This document shows positions 53,578-54,666 of a stretch of DNA of 54,666 nt, piece by piece. How positions within the stretch are numbered: the first letter of the stretch is position 1; every line of letters starts with the position of its first letter. Both the position numbers and the translations under genes were made by a program. This DNA is from Aphanothece sp. CMT-3BRIN-NPC111 (GTDB lineage: Bacteria > Cyanobacteriota > Cyanobacteriia > Cyanobacteriales > JAHHGU01). A model generated the notes under the pieces. It made no database searches, was not told where the DNA came from, and saw only the letters and a program-made list of their open reading frames with translations. The stretch lies in NCBI GenBank assembly GCA_019359765.1, contig JAHHGU010000030.1, forward strand, positions 1-54,666, written 5' to 3'.

Positions 53578-54666
53578 ATGTCCGAACTGATCCAGGCTGT
53601 TCTTGACAGTGACGAAAGAAGCGATCTCCGCGATTTCGCCAGCGATCTGCGCCATCAAGAAAAGCAATACTTACTGCGTAACGATATTCTCACTGCTTTT
53701 GCCGAGTATTGCGCCAATAAACAGAAGCCTGAACAGTTTTATCTGTCTTCAAATTTAGGTAAATTAATTTACTACACTCAGGAAATTATTCGAGAAGACG
53801 GAAACCTCTGCCTGATCATCCGGCCCAAGATTGCCTCTGAAGAAGTCTATCGGCTTACAGAAGATTTAACCTTAGAACACATGACGGTGCAGGAACTTCT
53901 GGATGTGCGCGATCGCTTCGTCAACCGTTCCCATCCCAACGAAGGGGACTTGCTAGAACTCGATTTCCAGCCATTTTATGACTATGTCCCCACAATTCGC
54001 GACCCCAAAAACATCGGCAAGGGGGTGCAATATCTCAACCGTTATCTGTCTAGCAAGTTGTTTCAAGATCCTCAGCAAGGTCAGGAAGCTTTATTTAGTT
54101 TCCTGCGTATCCATCGGTACAACGGCAGTCAGTTGATGATCAATGAGCGAATTAAATCGCCACAGCATTTGTCCGAGCAGATCAAGAAAGCGCTCACCTT
54201 TGTAAGCGATCGCCCAGACGACGAACCCTTTGATAGGTTGCGTTTTGTCTTGCAACTCATGGGGTTTGAACCGGGTTGGGGCAACACCGCAGGTCGCGTG
54301 CAGGAAAGCCTAGAGATTCTTGATGAACTCATCGACTCCCCAGATCACCAAACCTTAGAAGCCTTTCTTTCCCGCATCCCGATGATCTTTAGGATCGTCC
54401 TGGTATCTATTCACGGTTGGTTTGGGCAAGAAGGCGTTTTGGGGCGACCGGACACAGGGGGTCAGGTAGTCTACGTCCTCGACCAAGCCAGAAGCTTAGA
54501 AAAACAGCTACAAGAAGATCTATCCTTAGCTGGCTTAGATGTCCTGGGTTTTGAGCCGAAGGTAATCATTCTCAGCCGCTTGATTCCCAATAGTGACGGT
54601 ACGAAGTGCAACCAACGTCTAGAGAAAGTCCACGGCACGAAAAATGCTTGGATTTTGCGCGTACCT
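53578..54666 (+). CDS. susA: Sucrose synthase, N-terminal part (cut by window edge)
   Basis: 363 codons from the ATG at 53578, preceded by AGGGAG, with no stop before the edge; the family is about 800 residues. The N-terminal regulatory region includes LLELDFQPFYDYVPTIRDPKNIGKGVQYLNRYLSSKLF, and the start of the GT4 domain appears as SIHGWFGQEGVLGRPDTGGQVVYVLDQA. It makes or cleaves sucrose with UDP- or ADP-glucose. In cyanobacteria it is linked to sucrose breakdown, glycogen supply and nitrogen-fixing filaments. The catalytic C-terminal half is outside the window. Confidence 0.95.
   Translation, partial: MSELIQAVLDSDERSDLRDFASDLRHQEKQYLLRNDILTAFAEYCANKQKPEQFYLSSNLGKLIYYTQEIIREDGNLCLIIRPKIASEEVYRLTEDLTLEHMTVQELLDVRDRFVNRSHPNEGDLLELDFQPFYDYVPTIRDPKNIGKGVQYLNRYLSSKLFQDPQQGQEALFSFLRIHRYNGSQLMINERIKSPQHLSEQIKKALTFVSDRPDDEPFDRLRFVLQLMGFEPGWGNTAGRVQESLEILDELIDSPDHQTLEAFLSRIPMIFRIVLVSIHGWFGQEGVLGRPDTGGQVVYVLDQARSLEKQLQEDLSLAGLDVLGFEPKVIILSRLIPNSDGTKCNQRLEKVHGTKNAWILRVP

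Overview
The window is cyanobacterial chromosome. The octamer GCGATCGC (HIP1) occurs throughout, and the gene families are typical of the phylum: PatA-type response regulator, tandem-GAF taxis receptor, cyAbrB regulator, KGK protein, GDYXXLXY/DUF2157 pair and sucrose synthase. Many short tandem and palindromic repeats suggest a filamentous species, but the genus cannot be fixed from this sequence. I saw no rRNA, tRNA, CRISPR array, complete insertion sequence or prophage.

Layout. (1) 1-5936, minus strand: a taxis cluster in the order PatA/PixG, CheY/PixH, CheW/PixI, PixJ. PixJ runs off the left edge and carries four tandem GAF domains, each with the Cys-His pair used by phytochromes and cyanobacteriochromes. 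(2) 6904-9891, plus: a Rieske protein with a long unknown C-terminal part, and a threonine aldolase. (3) 9996-19040, minus: a phosphate-acquisition block in the order pstS, pstC, a phoX-like Tat phosphatase, an inverse-autotransporter-like outer-membrane protein with a beta-helix passenger, pstA, pstB. A candidate Pho box precedes pstS and a stem-loop separates pstS from pstC. (4) 19419-22610: a TonB-like protein on plus and ExbB/ExbD on minus. (5) 22739-26541, plus: a GT39-type membrane glycosyltransferase and a ClC protein with CBS domains. (6) 27108-31777: cyAbrB (minus), then Rrf2 regulator, GFA-fold protein, CbiB, PyrR and type 2 IPP isomerase (plus). (7) 32083-39779: SppA, Uma2 nuclease, a small secreted protein, the GDYXXLXY/DUF2157 pair, a secreted lambda-R-like (GH104) murein lytic enzyme and a methyltransferase. 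(8) 39932-45376: a dynamin-like GTPase, a KGK protein, small hypotheticals, a CHRD-like secreted protein and an HNH nuclease, with two perfect long hairpins among them. (9) 46005-51515: a 1836-residue multi-PAS/GAF histidine kinase with one GAF resembling a two-cysteine cyanobacteriochrome. (10) 51796 to the end: M32 carboxypeptidase and sucrose synthase, which is cut by the right edge.

How they fit together. The clearest multi-gene unit is the phosphate block. PhoX would release phosphate outside the cytoplasmic membrane, PstS/C/A/B would import it, and the autotransporter-like protein, placed inside the same transcription unit, is the unexplained partner. The second theme is light sensing: the PixJ GAFs and the kinase GAF at about residues 1066-1239 both look able to bind bilin. 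The third is repeats: a MITE-like element in two copies, a second dispersed repeat, heptamer arrays, and short GC-rich repeats that appear to have been absorbed in frame into at least three genes.
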